Shown here in pieces: positions 6,692-14,636 of a stretch of 18,646 nt of DNA. The stretch lies in assembly GCA_030612095.1 (NCBI GenBank), contig JAUWOO010000016.1, forward strand, positions 1 through 18,646. The letters run 5' to 3'. Origin of the DNA: Thermoplasmatota archaeon (GTDB taxonomy: Archaea; Thermoplasmatota; E2; DHVEG-1). Position numbers and translations under genes: made by a program. Positions within the stretch are counted from its first letter, which is position 1. Each line of letters starts with the position of its first letter. The notes under the pieces are model-generated. The model did not search any database, was not told the DNA's origin, and was given only the letters and a program-made list of their open reading frames with translations.

Positions 6692-7963
6692 ATGAAAGAG
6701 AATAAGAAGAAAGCAATAATAGTTTCACTTTTCGATGATGTTTCTGAGATAGAACAGTTAGCTGATTCCCTGAACCACTGCATCGTTGAAACGTTCATCC
6801 AGCATAGGGAACTACCGGATGTCAATAGTTATGTTGGTTTTGGTAAGGTTGAGGAAATAAAGGAATTTATCGATAATTATGACGAAGATGTCGATTTGAT
6901 TATTGTTGATGGTGAGTTGAAACCCTCACAGTGGTTCACCCTTGAAAAAAGATTAAATGTAGAGGTATACGACCGAGTGAGGCTTATTTTAGCAATATTT
7001 AAAGAGAGGGCAGACAGAAAAGAGGCGAGACTCCAGGTTAAATTGGCTGAACTCCAGTATGAAAAGCCATTTGTGCGTGAACTTATTCATCGTGCACGAA
7101 GTGGCGAACATCCTGGCCTTATGGCTGGTGGAGAGTACCAAGTTGACGATTACTTTGAGATGATTAAAAAACAAATAAGAAAAATAAGAGAGAATCTGGA
7201 AAAAATCCGTGATGAAAGAGAGGTGCGTAGAAGACATAGACATACTAGTGGTTTTTATCTGATCTCACTAGCAGGATATACAAATGCTGGTAAAAGTAGT
7301 CTTTTGAATCTATTGTCCGGTGAGGAGGTAAAGGTTGAAGGGACGCTTTTTTCCACACTTTCTACAACCACACGTAAGATATATAGCAAAAATTTACCGA
7401 TTTTACTTACAGACACGGTTGGTTTTATTCAAAATCTCCCTACCGAGATTATTGATGCATTTCATTCTACTCTCGAGGAGATAGAAGTCGCTGATGTTAT
7501 TCTTCTGGTTGCAGATGCAAGCGAAGAAATTGAGATTGTTGAAAGGAAACTTAAAACATCCTTGGATGAGCTAGTTGGGATAGGTGTGACTTCACCCATC
7601 ACCATCGTTCTGAATAAGATTGATTTGCTCCCTGACGAGAATCTTGACGAAATAATAGAATATCTACAAAAATTAGGTTTAACAAATAACAGAAAAGTTA
7701 TTCCTATTTCTGTAAAAAATAGGAGAAATGTAGAGTTACTGTTGAATGTAATATATGAACTGCTGCCACAATTAGCCAAAATTAAGATGAGAATGCCAAT
7801 CAATGAAAAAACACAGTCTCTTATATCCTGGATTTATGAAAAAGCACATATCTCTGAAATTTCATATAAAGATTGTGTAACGCTTTCTGTTGAATGCAAC
7901 ACCAAAATAAGGGATAAAATAGTTTCTAAATGTCGGGATTTTGGGGGGTCTGTCATAAACTAA
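6692..7963 (+). CDS. hflX: Ribosome-associated GTPase HflX
   Basis: The 423-residue protein has the full HflX layout. An N-terminal HflX domain (about 1-110) contains YVGFGKVEEI, where the usual form is VGKGK. A coiled region (about 150-185) leads into the Arg/His-rich linker RRRHRHTSG. The GTPase domain has G1 GYTNAGKSS (195-203), a Thr-rich switch I (STLSTTTRKI), G3 DTVGF (241-245), G4 NKID (308-311) and a G5-like SVK (340-342). Family members bind the large ribosomal subunit and split or rescue stalled ribosomes. The start is the ATG at 6692. The upstream bases are A-rich with no clear ribosome site, so short-leader or leaderless translation is likely. It is on the same strand as the DUF362 gene, 97 nt downstream, with no functional link visible. 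Confidence 0.93.
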   Translation: MKENKKKAIIVSLFDDVSEIEQLADSLNHCIVETFIQHRELPDVNSYVGFGKVEEIKEFIDNYDEDVDLIIVDGELKPSQWFTLEKRLNVEVYDRVRLILAIFKERADRKEARLQVKLAELQYEKPFVRELIHRARSGEHPGLMAGGEYQVDDYFEMIKKQIRKIRENLEKIRDEREVRRRHRHTSGFYLISLAGYTNAGKSSLLNLLSGEEVKVEGTLFSTLSTTTRKIYSKNLPILLTDTVGFIQNLPTEIIDAFHSTLEEIEVADVILLVADASEEIEIVERKLKTSLDELVGIGVTSPITIVLNKIDLLPDENLDEIIEYLQKLGLTNNRKVIPISVKNRRNVELLLNVIYELLPQLAKIKMRMPINEKTQSLISWIYEKAHISEISYKDCVTLSVECNTKIRDKIVSKCRDFGGSVIN

Positions 7964-8132
7964 GAACTCTCCCTCCAAGCTAGACTATCTGACAGCAATA
8001 ATCAGCACATTATAATATATATCAATTCAAGGAAGATAAGCATTTACTATCTACAAGTTAATGATTTGTAAGAAATAAACCATTTAAAAGAATTTTTTAG
8101 AACAATGAGTCATACAAAATATCATCCTTTGT

Positions 8133-8150
8133 AATATTATGCAATATTAT
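8133..8150 (+). repeat. Two direct copies of AATATTAT, 10 bp apart
   Basis: AATATTAT occurs at 8133-8140 and 8143-8150, exactly one helical turn apart, and ends 6 bp before the TATA box at 8157. The position suits an activator-binding site. The AT-rich setting means chance is possible. Confidence 0.3.
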
Positions 8151-8156
8151 AGAATA

Positions 8157-8166
8157 ATTTAAATAC
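8157..8166 (+). promoter_or_regulatory. TATA box for the membrane-protein gene
   Basis: ATTTAAATAC predicts a transcript start near 8188, giving a leader of about 39 nt that carries GAGGAGG at 8210-8216, 10 nt before the ATG at 8227. Confidence 0.55.
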
Positions 8167-8226
8167 TTATTATCACATTCTCATTATTGAAAAAACTGTT
8201 GTCATAGTTGAGGAGGCAAGAATATT

Positions 8227-9363
8227 ATGTATAATAAAGGAAACTTTAAGTTGGGAAAAAAGGCCATTATTATTGGAGCGATAGCTGTAGCATTATTATT
8301 TGTATCTTCTGCAACAGCGGTACCTCAGACCCACGGATCAATCGTTGTTGAAAAATTGGATAAAATTGAAAAAGTAAAAACAATTTCTAGTATTTTATCT
8401 GAAACGATAGACATCGAAAATCTTGATTCTGATGAAGTAATGATCGACTCGGTTTTTATGCTAGCTGTAGTAACTGAGCAGATAATCGCCATGGTCAGAA
8501 ATCCAGATGGTGATTTGGATATATCTGCCATTCAAAGTGCTGCTGAAAAGATTGAGCGAGAGGAGATAGATGAGAAAGATGTTATTCTTAAAACGCAGGA
8601 TTGTCTGGACTTACTCTCCACCACAATTGATGAAATGTTGACTGAAAAAGAATTGTCAAATGAAGAACTAATCTTGTTTAAAACCCTGAAAACATATGTG
8701 CTAAAGATGCAATCATTGATAGATGATAAGGTTTTAAATAGTGACATATCTACCGGACAAGAAAAAGAAGGATTAATCCAAAAATTGTTATCGATTATAT
8801 TGATACTTCTACTTATTCCGTTTATGATTCTTAACGGGGTTATCAATGGAGTTATTGGAATTATTATGGGAGTTCTACGTTGTATAAGTGCGTTGGTTAG
8901 GTTAGTCGTTTTATTTTTTGCTGGTGCACAGAGCATGCTGACATTAACAGCATTTCTTGTAATTTTTATGGGTATTATGAGTAGAATAGGTCTCAAGTTA
9001 TTTGCTAATATCGCCGCTCCGATACTTGCCCTCATAACAGCTAGATTGATACCTGCAATTGGAGCACTCTTCGGAGGTTTATCGCTTGCAGTTCACTCAC
9101 TAGTAGCATTGCTAATAATTTTTACAATACCAATAGCAATAGCCATGATAATCGTAGTAGTAGCCATAGTATTAGGTGGAGGGGACATAACAGCAACACT
9201 GGCATCTGCATTGGAAGTAGTCTTTGGAGTATTAATATTAGTCCCGGGTTTAGAGGACATTCTACATCAAATGTGGGATTGGCTCGAAGAAAATATTCAA
9301 AATTGGCCAGAATGGCCATTTGAAACCCAAACTGTGCTGGCAAAAGGAATTGCCACCATATAG
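8227..9363 (+). CDS. Exported protein: helical ectodomain plus multi-helix membrane domain
   Basis: The 378-residue product starts with a signal peptide (basic residues 1-12, hydrophobic 13-28, likely cleavage after the Ala-rich segment near 31). Residues 32-180 form a charged, mostly helical domain (repeated Asp/Glu/Lys, one Cys near 126) that should lie outside the cell. Residues about 185-345 are almost entirely hydrophobic, with roughly five membrane helices broken by Gly/Pro (for example LILLLIPFMILNG, LIIFTIPIAIAMIIVVVAIV). A short Trp-rich tail (MWDWLEENIQNWPEWPF) follows. The GAGGAGG ribosome site and TATA box fix the start. I do not recognise a family. A sensor, channel-like or envelope protein are all possible. 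The gene is monocistronic by layout. Confidence 0.75.
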   Translation: MYNKGNFKLGKKAIIIGAIAVALLFVSSATAVPQTHGSIVVEKLDKIEKVKTISSILSETIDIENLDSDEVMIDSVFMLAVVTEQIIAMVRNPDGDLDISAIQSAAEKIEREEIDEKDVILKTQDCLDLLSTTIDEMLTEKELSNEELILFKTLKTYVLKMQSLIDDKVLNSDISTGQEKEGLIQKLLSIILILLLIPFMILNGVINGVIGIIMGVLRCISALVRLVVLFFAGAQSMLTLTAFLVIFMGIMSRIGLKLFANIAAPILALITARLIPAIGALFGGLSLAVHSLVALLIIFTIPIAIAMIIVVVAIVLGGGDITATLASALEVVFGVLILVPGLEDILHQMWDWLEENIQNWPEWPFETQTVLAKGIATI

Positions 9364-9625
9364 TTATAGTTTGGAAAAGAGATTAAAGCCACTTAAAGGT
9401 TCATAGATAACCTCTTAAAAATCTACTAACGATTCCCAATACCTACCTACCGAACACTGACGATTTATCAGATTAATTGATTTGTTGACCATTGGGTATA
9501 CCTCTGATCAATCCATTTATCGATTGACACTGTAATACTCTAATTTTTACTACTATCGATTTCCCGCCCCATTTTAGTTAGATCGTAGATGGCATTTTCA
9601 CATCCTGCCACTTTTCCAAAAAACC
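9364..9625. other. Long intergenic stretch without a supported gene
   Basis: With the promoter and leader that follow it, this is a gap of 334 bp. Both strands are broken by frequent stops and no ORF with a ribosome site was found. The part from 9626 onward is promoter and leader of the beta-helix gene; the rest shows only scattered short inverted ATTGAT/ATCAAT motifs that I do not consider significant. Confidence 0.6.
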
Positions 9626-9634
9626 TTTAAATAC
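9626..9634 (+). promoter_or_regulatory. TATA box with BRE-like AAACC
   Basis: TTTAAATAC preceded by AAACC (9621-9625) is one of the clearest archaeal promoters here. The predicted transcript start is near 9655, at the foot of the leader hairpin. Confidence 0.6.
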
Positions 9635-9652
9635 ACTGACTGACAAAATCTG

Positions 9653-9688
9653 CCATGTTGGATGTTTTCACGCTAATATCTAACGTGG
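9653..9688 (+). promoter_or_regulatory. Leader hairpin ahead of the beta-helix gene
   Basis: CCATGTTGGA (9653-9662) pairs with TCTAACGTGG (9679-9688): ten pairs, two of them G-U, with a 16-nt loop. It would occupy almost the whole 5' untranslated region and ends 9 nt before the ATG at 9698, next to the weak ribosome site AGGATAGG. It could affect translation or mRNA stability. Confidence 0.4.
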
Positions 9689-9697
9689 TAGGATAGG

Positions 9698-10717
9698 ATG
9701 AGAAGAAAGGCACTCGGAACGGCAGTATTGCTTGTAATATTAATATTTGCAGAAATAAACATTATAGCAACCATTCGTGCAGAAAACATACCTCTAGAAA
9801 ACAATCTAAAACAAAGTATAATAGTAAGTAAAAACGGCGATGGAGACTACACAACCATTCAAGAAGCAGTCGACAATGCACCAGAAGGATCAATAGTATA
9901 CGTTAGGAAAGGAGCCTATAGTGAAATAATCAACATAAAAAAAGAACTCAGTCTAATAGGAGAGAATAAAGCTAACACTGTAATAAATCCCATCTCAGAA
10001 AAAAACAAATATGCAATCCGTCTTGGGGCTCCAGGAAGTATAATTAAAAATTTTAGCATTACGAATGGAGCCCCTGGCCTCTACACAACAGGTATCCGCA
10101 TATCGGCATCAAAAACAGAAATATACAACTGTAACATATATGATACTCCTGTGGGCATTGCCTCATGGAGCTCAGATGGAATCATAGACAATTGTAAATT
10201 CTGGGGTTGTGAGGATGAAGGGATAGTACTTATAGGAAATAGTCTTTCTAGCTGCAACAGAAATAAAATCACAAACTGCATATTTTATGAAAATTGCGAT
10301 GGAATAGAACTACAATATTCATCAAATAACACCATCAGCGATTGTGAGTTCTACGAAAACACACACACAGGGATAGATGCCATAGCGTCATCAAACAACA
10401 ATAACACAATATCTAACTGTAAGATATATAATAACGAGGTCCATGGGATATACCTCTCAGCATCATCTGACAACAAAATAATTGATTGTTCAATATTAAA
10501 AAACAATGACGGAAACATAATAATGAATGAGTATTCACACAATAACGAAATAAAAACAAGTGTTAACTCAGATCTAAGCAGCAGTAGAACAAGTAGAATA
10601 TTAGCAGAGATTATCCAAACATACTATGAATCCAACAAAGAAATCTCTAAAAGAAGCAGCATCAAGAATTTTTTTGACATCATATTAAATTTAATGCAGA
10701 TTCTAACAAAATTTTGA
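9698..10717 (+). CDS. Secreted right-handed beta-helix protein
   Basis: The 339-residue product has an N-terminal hydrophobic signal (about 5-27), then the entry motif of pectinesterase/NosD-like beta-helices, GDYTTIQEAVDNAPEGSIVYV with KGAYSE (about 48-76). From about 80 to 290 there are regular PbH1 coils of 22 to 24 residues with recurring NNTISDCEFYEN-type turns. A basic, helical tail (about 295-339) follows. Such proteins act outside the cell in polysaccharide binding or cleavage, or as structural surface proteins. No catalytic Asp pair of pectinesterase is evident, so an enzymatic role is not supported. Asn and Cys are frequent in the turns. It has its own TATA promoter and a hairpin leader. 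The neighbouring genes give no functional clue. Confidence 0.85.
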   Translation: MRRKALGTAVLLVILIFAEINIIATIRAENIPLENNLKQSIIVSKNGDGDYTTIQEAVDNAPEGSIVYVRKGAYSEIINIKKELSLIGENKANTVINPISEKNKYAIRLGAPGSIIKNFSITNGAPGLYTTGIRISASKTEIYNCNIYDTPVGIASWSSDGIIDNCKFWGCEDEGIVLIGNSLSSCNRNKITNCIFYENCDGIELQYSSNNTISDCEFYENTHTGIDAIASSNNNNTISNCKIYNNEVHGIYLSASSDNKIIDCSILKNNDGNIIMNEYSHNNEIKTSVNSDLSSSRTSRILAEIIQTYYESNKEISKRSSIKNFFDIILNLMQILTKF

Positions 10718-10782
10718 AAATGATGGATATATACTAAAGAAAAATGTAGATCGAAAATTCAAATAGAATTGGAAAAGTTTCT

Positions 10783-10947
10783 TTAATTTCCCTTCCGTTG
10801 TCCCAGTATACCCAATGTAAACAAGCCTGACATCGCAGCTATGACAAACAAAAGAACCTCAGCTACGGCATTTGACAGTACAACTCCAAGAATCCCCAAT
10901 ATCGAACAAGAACAACCAACAACTGACATTAGTTTTCTCTTCAACAT
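10783..10947 (-). CDS. 54-residue membrane protein
   Basis: The frame runs from ATG at 10947 to TAA at 10783-10785, with GGGTGA at 10953-10958 placed 5 nt before the start. The product starts with a basic stretch (MLKRKLM), has two hydrophobic segments (about 8-28 and 30-48) separated by SNAVAE, and ends with a basic tail (GQRKGN). This is the layout of a small two-helix membrane protein with both ends in the cytoplasm. A Cys pair (CSC, 12-14) lies at the start of the first helix. It is convergent with the beta-helix gene (65 nt between stops) and divergent from the 180-residue gene. A TATA-like TTAAAAT lies at 10981-10987. I do not recognise a family. Confidence 0.6.
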   Translation of the reverse strand: MLKRKLMSVVGCSCSILGILGVVLSNAVAEVLLFVIAAMSGLFTLGILGQRKGN

Positions 10948-11082
10948 ATTCTTCACCCATACCGCAAAATGATTACTACTATTTTAACATTTAGGTAACT
11001 TTTACGTCTATTAGCGAAATTTAAATAAAAAGGTGGATAGGGGGAAACGTCCAAAGATGTTTTAGCGCGCATAAAACAAAAG

Positions 11083-11089
11083 TTATAAG
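11083..11089 (+). promoter_or_regulatory. TATA box for the 180-residue gene
   Basis: TTATAAG predicts a transcript start near 11111, followed by GGAGTGG at 11118-11124 and ATG at 11132. Confidence 0.45.
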
Positions 11090-11131
11090 TCATATTAGTC
11101 TATTCATTTTCTAAATTGGAGTGGAAAAATC

Positions 11132-11674
11132 ATGGGTGAAGAGAATGGAATATATATAAAGCTTGAACTGTGCAAATCTAAAAACTCTGATGAATTTGCA
11201 ATAAGGATACATTTTGACCAAAATGCACCTAACCTTTTTAGAACTGGCGAGAATTATTCTTGGATGCCGACAACAGAGGAGATGAATATTATGACTGATG
11301 CATCTGACCTTATAGCAGCCAATAAGATTGAAAGACCTTATGAAAAAACTAATTATACACCTCCAATGAATAACACATCACCCGAACCACCAGTTAATCA
11401 TGAAGGGGAAAATACATTTGATACGCCGCCACTGGAAACGTCAGAAAAGACAACATACTGTGAAGAAACAAACAACGGATACGAAAATAACTACTCGAAT
11501 AATGAGATAAAACAAGATGAAAACAAAATATCTGTTTCTGAATCTGATAGACAAGCAATTGAAGCAGCATTGGAAAAACATCGAGAGAATAACAATCTTT
11601 TATCTGAATCGGATGAGCAAAAGATTATTGAGGGAATACTGAATCGGAAAAAACAAAACATCCAAGGTCAATGA
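11132..11674 (+). CDS. Orphan protein with disordered middle, 180 residues
   Basis: I do not recognise this family. Residues 1-65 look folded (IYIKLELCKSKNSDEFAIRI, then SWMPTTEEMNIMTDASDLIA). Residues about 66-130 are Asn/Pro/Thr/Glu-rich and probably disordered (TPPMNNTSPEPPVNHEGEN in outline). Residues about 131-180 contain two similar helical units, SESDRQAIEAALEKHRENN and SESDEQKIIEGILNRKKQN, about 23 residues apart, which form a small tandem repeat. There is no signal peptide or membrane helix, so it is presumably cytoplasmic. The ATG at 11132 has a good ribosome site (GGAGTGG, 7 nt away) and a TATA box. The repeated C-terminal helix could be a protein-binding or oligomerising tail. Confidence 0.7.
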   Translation: MGEENGIYIKLELCKSKNSDEFAIRIHFDQNAPNLFRTGENYSWMPTTEEMNIMTDASDLIAANKIERPYEKTNYTPPMNNTSPEPPVNHEGENTFDTPPLETSEKTTYCEETNNGYENNYSNNEIKQDENKISVSESDRQAIEAALEKHRENNNLLSESDEQKIIEGILNRKKQNIQGQ

Positions 11675-11709
11675 TATTAGGTCACACGAAGAGTGATTTA
11701 TTGGTGCCT

Positions 11710-12096
11710 TTATTTTTCTTTGATTTCAAATAGGTTGCCTGAAAAATCTCTTACAAACAACAAATTTTTCCCACCCTTGGTTATAACCATTGGTTTTATG
11801 CCGTGTTGTTTACAGCGATCTATGAATTCTTTTTTGTTATCGATTTCTATGCAAACATGCCCATAACCACGTTTTTCCTCTGTTTGAGTAATAAAAATCT
11901 CAAATCTTGTCTCATTGTTATCGTATACTTCGACATCCACACTTTCATCTATGCCAAATATAGCTTCCGACAACTCTCTAGATACAGTAAACTTTTTCTT
12001 TATGGGAAGTCCCAGTACCTCTGTGAAAAATGTCTCTATCATTTCCTTATCATTACATTGTAATGCAACATGATTAAGCAATGTTCCCTCAGCCAT
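11710..12096 (-). CDS. VOC-fold metalloprotein (glyoxalase-like)
   Basis: The 128-residue product is a single vicinal-oxygen-chelate unit: two beta-alpha-beta-beta-beta modules. The usual metal positions are filled by H9 (NHVAL), E66 (FEIF), H80 (GHVCIEI) and E124 (NLFEI). Families with this fold include glyoxalase I, methylmalonyl-CoA epimerase and dioxygenases. The sequence alone does not tell which reaction it carries out, and the HGIKP and DFSGNLFEI segments are general VOC features. The start is ATG at 12096, with AGAGGTGG (12103-12110) six nt upstream and a TATA-like TTTAATTTTA near 12145. It lies 66 nt behind the oxoamine synthase gene on the same strand. Confidence 0.88.
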   Translation of the reverse strand: MAEGTLLNHVALQCNDKEMIETFFTEVLGLPIKKKFTVSRELSEAIFGIDESVDVEVYDNNETRFEIFITQTEEKRGYGHVCIEIDNKKEFIDRCKQHGIKPMVITKGGKNLLFVRDFSGNLFEIKEK

Positions 12097-12162
12097 AATT
12101 TACCACCTCTAAACAGTATTTTGAATGATATTGGTTTGTCTAAAATTAAAAAGGAGATTTTT

Positions 12163-13347
12163 CTAGATTATCTCCAGTTTCTTCCCAAGTTTCTCGAATT
12201 TTTCCAATGCAAAGTCAAGATCTTTTTTTGTAAGTCCTGCATTCATCATTGTTCTAATCCGTGCTTTATCCCGTGCGACCATTGGAAATACTATTGGTAA
12301 TGCAAACACACCTTCATCATACAGCCGATTACTGAGCTCTTTGGCTTTGCTTGATTCTCCAACAATAACCGGTGTAATCGGTGTCTCACTATGACCTGTA
12401 TCAAATCCCATTGAGTTTAACTCCTTTTTGAAATATTTGGTATTATCCCACAAATTCTTTACATGCTGTGGTTCTGTTTCAAGAACATCAATTGCCGCAA
12501 GCTGGGCTCCCGCTACAGCCGGTGGATGAGAACCGCTAAGTAGCCATGTTCTTGACTTGTTATATGCAAAGTTCACGAGATCTTGGCTTCCTGCAATCAG
12601 ACCGCCTACTACCCCAAATGCTTTACTAAAGGTACCCATTTCAACATCGATTTTTCCTTCTATCCCAAAGTGTGCTCCTATCCCCCTTCCATCAGGTCCA
12701 ATTACCCCTTCCCCATGCGCATCATCGGCATAGGTCATCGCACCATATTCAGTTGCAAGTTTCACGATTTGATCTACAGGTGCTATGTCACCATCCATAC
12801 TGAAAACACCATCAGTTATTATGAGAATTCTGTTGTATTTTTTATCGGCATCTTTCAGCACCTTTTCTAGTTCACCCATATCACGATGTTTGTAGACCGC
12901 CCGGTCTGCCTTAGTTAGTCTCACACCATCAATAATACTGCCATGATTAAGCTCATCACTTATGATTATGTCCTCTTTACCAACTAGCTGAGGTATTAGA
13001 CCAGCATTAGCCGCAAAACCAGTCTGATATATAAGAGACGATTCCGTCCTTTTGAATTTTGCAAGTTTCCTCTCAACTTCCATATGAAGTTCCATTGTTC
13101 CAGCAATCGCACGTACTGAACCAGAACCTGCACCGAATTTCTTAGCCGCATCAACTGCTCCTTTTATGAGCCGTGGATGATTGCTCAGATTCAAATAATT
13201 ATTAGAACAAAGCATTATTACTTCTTTACCGTCAACCACAGAATGGGGCATAGAGCCAGTTTTTAAAATACGTAGTTTCCAGTCAAAGCTGTTCTTAACA
13301 AGTTCATCATATTCCTTCTTCAAAAATGCTGCCGGATTTCGTTTCAT
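12163..13347 (-). CDS. kbl: Alpha-oxoamine synthase (glycine C-acetyltransferase type)
   Basis: This 394-residue fold-type I PLP enzyme belongs to the KBL/BioF family, which condenses an amino acid with an acyl-CoA. From the ATG at 13347 the PLP lysine is about K242 (GTFSKAFG). The cofactor-contact segment YADDAHGEG has D208 and H211. The substrate-side segments NNYLNL and SDELNHGSIIDG, and ITDGVFSMDGDIAP, match glycine C-acetyltransferase (2-amino-3-ketobutyrate CoA ligase), but BioF or another oxoamine synthase cannot be ruled out. No threonine dehydrogenase or biotin genes are nearby. The start at 13347 is chosen because GGGAGGT (13357-13363) lies 9 nt upstream; the in-frame ATG at 13365 would put that ribosome site inside the gene. 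The COG3199 gene ends 67 nt upstream. Confidence 0.85.
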   Translation of the reverse strand: MKRNPAAFLKKEYDELVKNSFDWKLRILKTGSMPHSVVDGKEVIMLCSNNYLNLSNHPRLIKGAVDAAKKFGAGSGSVRAIAGTMELHMEVERKLAKFKRTESSLIYQTGFAANAGLIPQLVGKEDIIISDELNHGSIIDGVRLTKADRAVYKHRDMGELEKVLKDADKKYNRILIITDGVFSMDGDIAPVDQIVKLATEYGAMTYADDAHGEGVIGPDGRGIGAHFGIEGKIDVEMGTFSKAFGVVGGLIAGSQDLVNFAYNKSRTWLLSGSHPPAVAGAQLAAIDVLETEPQHVKNLWDNTKYFKKELNSMGFDTGHSETPITPVIVGESSKAKELSNRLYDEGVFALPIVFPMVARDKARIRTMMNAGLTKKDLDFALEKFEKLGKKLEII

Positions 13348-13356
13348 AAACCATAT

Positions 13357-13363
13357 ACCTCCC
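13357..13363 (-). promoter_or_regulatory. Ribosome site deciding the oxoamine synthase start
   Basis: GGGAGGT on the minus strand, nine bases before the ATG at 13347. It overlaps the codons of the longer in-frame reading from 13365, which is therefore unlikely. Confidence 0.6.
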
Positions 13364-13390
13364 ATTGACTTTATAAGTGAGTCTTAGTGG

Positions 13391-13413
13391 ATTCCAGTGA
13401 AACATAATGGAAT
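13391..13413. repeat. Short perfect inverted repeat between two genes
   Basis: ATTCCA (13391-13396) and TGGAAT (13408-13413) are perfectly inverted with an 11-nt spacer, directly after the COG3199 stop codon and before the oxoamine synthase gene. It could be a weak terminator stem or an operator; six pairs is short enough to be chance. Confidence 0.25.
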
Positions 13414-13414
13414 A

Positions 13415-14557
13415 TTAAAAGTTGTTGGTTTGGATTTTTACAACCCTGCTCATACGATAGCCAATAACAACCATCATGAACTCGTTTTCAACAAAAAGAT
13501 GGTCCAATTCTTTATCGCCAGTATCCACACGTATGATTGGAGTAGAAACAAGCTTTGACGGTGTTGAAATAACAATAATGTTATCGAACCCTATCTTTCT
13601 GATTACGCAGGGGCTTAGTTGAAGGTTTCCCCTACCCAAAATAAAACCTTGAGCTCCTATAGGACTGAGTATAACTTTAGCCTTGGAATATTTGTCTAAA
13701 AGCCGCAGGATTCCTTCCTCATTAAGATCTTTACCTATAAGTTTCTTATTGTATATTGCATCGATACCAAGGAGAGTATTTTTCAGATTCATCTTATGGG
13801 CAATATAATCAATGGTGCCACCAGATCCAAACAAAAAAAGAAAATCACTGTACCTTTCAATCTCATCAACGATGTGCTCAGTAAGCTCATCCTTTGTTTC
13901 ATCATCAGAAACTGATTCATAACAGCTTTTTCCAACCTGAACATACGTTGGCTCTACAATACCCTTCGCAATGCCAAATAACTGTATATTCCATTCTCCT
14001 TTTCGATAGCGGTCCTCATCAAGGTCCATGATCTCAGCATCACCAATAGTAAGACGTCCATTTACAAACTCGTGAAGCATTTTCGCTACAGCACGTGTAT
14101 TTATGCCAAATACGCCGGAATGCATCTTGACACCCGAAGGTATGCCAAGAATGGGAGTTTTTTTATCAACTATTTCGAAAACGTCCCTGGCGGTACCATC
14201 CCCACCACAAAAAATAATTAAATCAACATTTTTTTCTAAAAATGTTTTACATGCCCTTTTAGTATCCTCAGATGATGTATCTTTACCAAGAGAACTGTAG
14301 ACAACTTCAACCTTTGTTACTCCTGCTTTTTTTAGTTCTTCGCCACCCATTTCTCCAGAACATGTGAACCACTGTACGTTATCATTCTTGGAGTATTCGT
14401 TCAAATACTCCCGTAGTGTTTCTTCTGCTTTCTTGGATGCTGCGGGTTTTGCCCCAAGTTTAACTGCCTCTTCTAAAACACCATCCGTTCCCTTAAGCCC
14501 TACTCTACCACCCATGCCAGATATGGGATTAACCAAAAAACCAATTTTTGAATCCAT
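13415..14557 (-). CDS. ATP-NAD kinase-like protein (COG3199)
   Basis: The 380-residue product shows the NAD kinase/diacylglycerol kinase fold. An N-terminal segment KIGFLVNPISGMGGRVGLKG is followed by the nucleotide motif CGGDGTARDV (about 117-126) and GIPSGVKMHSGVF (about 138-150), as in the COG3199 group predicted to phosphorylate NAD using ATP or polyphosphate. The C-terminal half includes LFGSGGTIDYIAHKM and a SPIGAQGFILGRGNLQLSP segment, both typical of that group. It is cytoplasmic. The ATG at 14557 is preferred over the in-frame TTG at 14575, because a TATA box at 14589-14596 puts the transcript start near 14568, after the TTG. GGAAAGG precedes the ATG. The group is longer than classical NAD kinases, and substrate choice is not visible in the sequence. 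Confidence 0.88.
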   Translation of the reverse strand: MDSKIGFLVNPISGMGGRVGLKGTDGVLEEAVKLGAKPAASKKAEETLREYLNEYSKNDNVQWFTCSGEMGGEELKKAGVTKVEVVYSSLGKDTSSEDTKRACKTFLEKNVDLIIFCGGDGTARDVFEIVDKKTPILGIPSGVKMHSGVFGINTRAVAKMLHEFVNGRLTIGDAEIMDLDEDRYRKGEWNIQLFGIAKGIVEPTYVQVGKSCYESVSDDETKDELTEHIVDEIERYSDFLFLFGSGGTIDYIAHKMNLKNTLLGIDAIYNKKLIGKDLNEEGILRLLDKYSKAKVILSPIGAQGFILGRGNLQLSPCVIRKIGFDNIIVISTPSKLVSTPIIRVDTGDKELDHLFVENEFMMVVIGYRMSRVVKIQTNNF

Positions 14558-14588
14558 AGCCTTTCCGGGACCCAAAATAAAACCTCAA

Positions 14589-14596
14589 TATTTAAA
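14589..14596 (-). promoter_or_regulatory. TATA box for the COG3199 gene
   Basis: TTTAAATA on the minus strand; the predicted transcript start near 14568 leaves an 11-nt leader before ATG 14557. Confidence 0.5.
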
Positions 14597-14636
14597 CTAC
14601 ATGCATCAAGCTATTGCAAATCAACATAGTTAAAAG

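Noticed and set aside
8325..9343. Minus-strand frames opposite the membrane-protein gene, one of 167 codons.
   Set aside because: The length comes from the skewed composition of a hydrophobic gene read backwards; there is no start signal.
13348..13377. TATA-like CTTATAAA (13370-13377) as promoter of the oxoamine synthase gene.
   Set aside because: It would start the transcript at or near the ATG and exclude the strong GGGAGGT site, so I did not assign it; readthrough from the upstream gene or an earlier box is equally likely.
14558..14575. TTG at 14575 as start of the COG3199 gene.
   Set aside because: It lies upstream of the transcript start predicted from the TATA box at 14589-14596, and the family's N-terminal segment begins right after ATG 14557.
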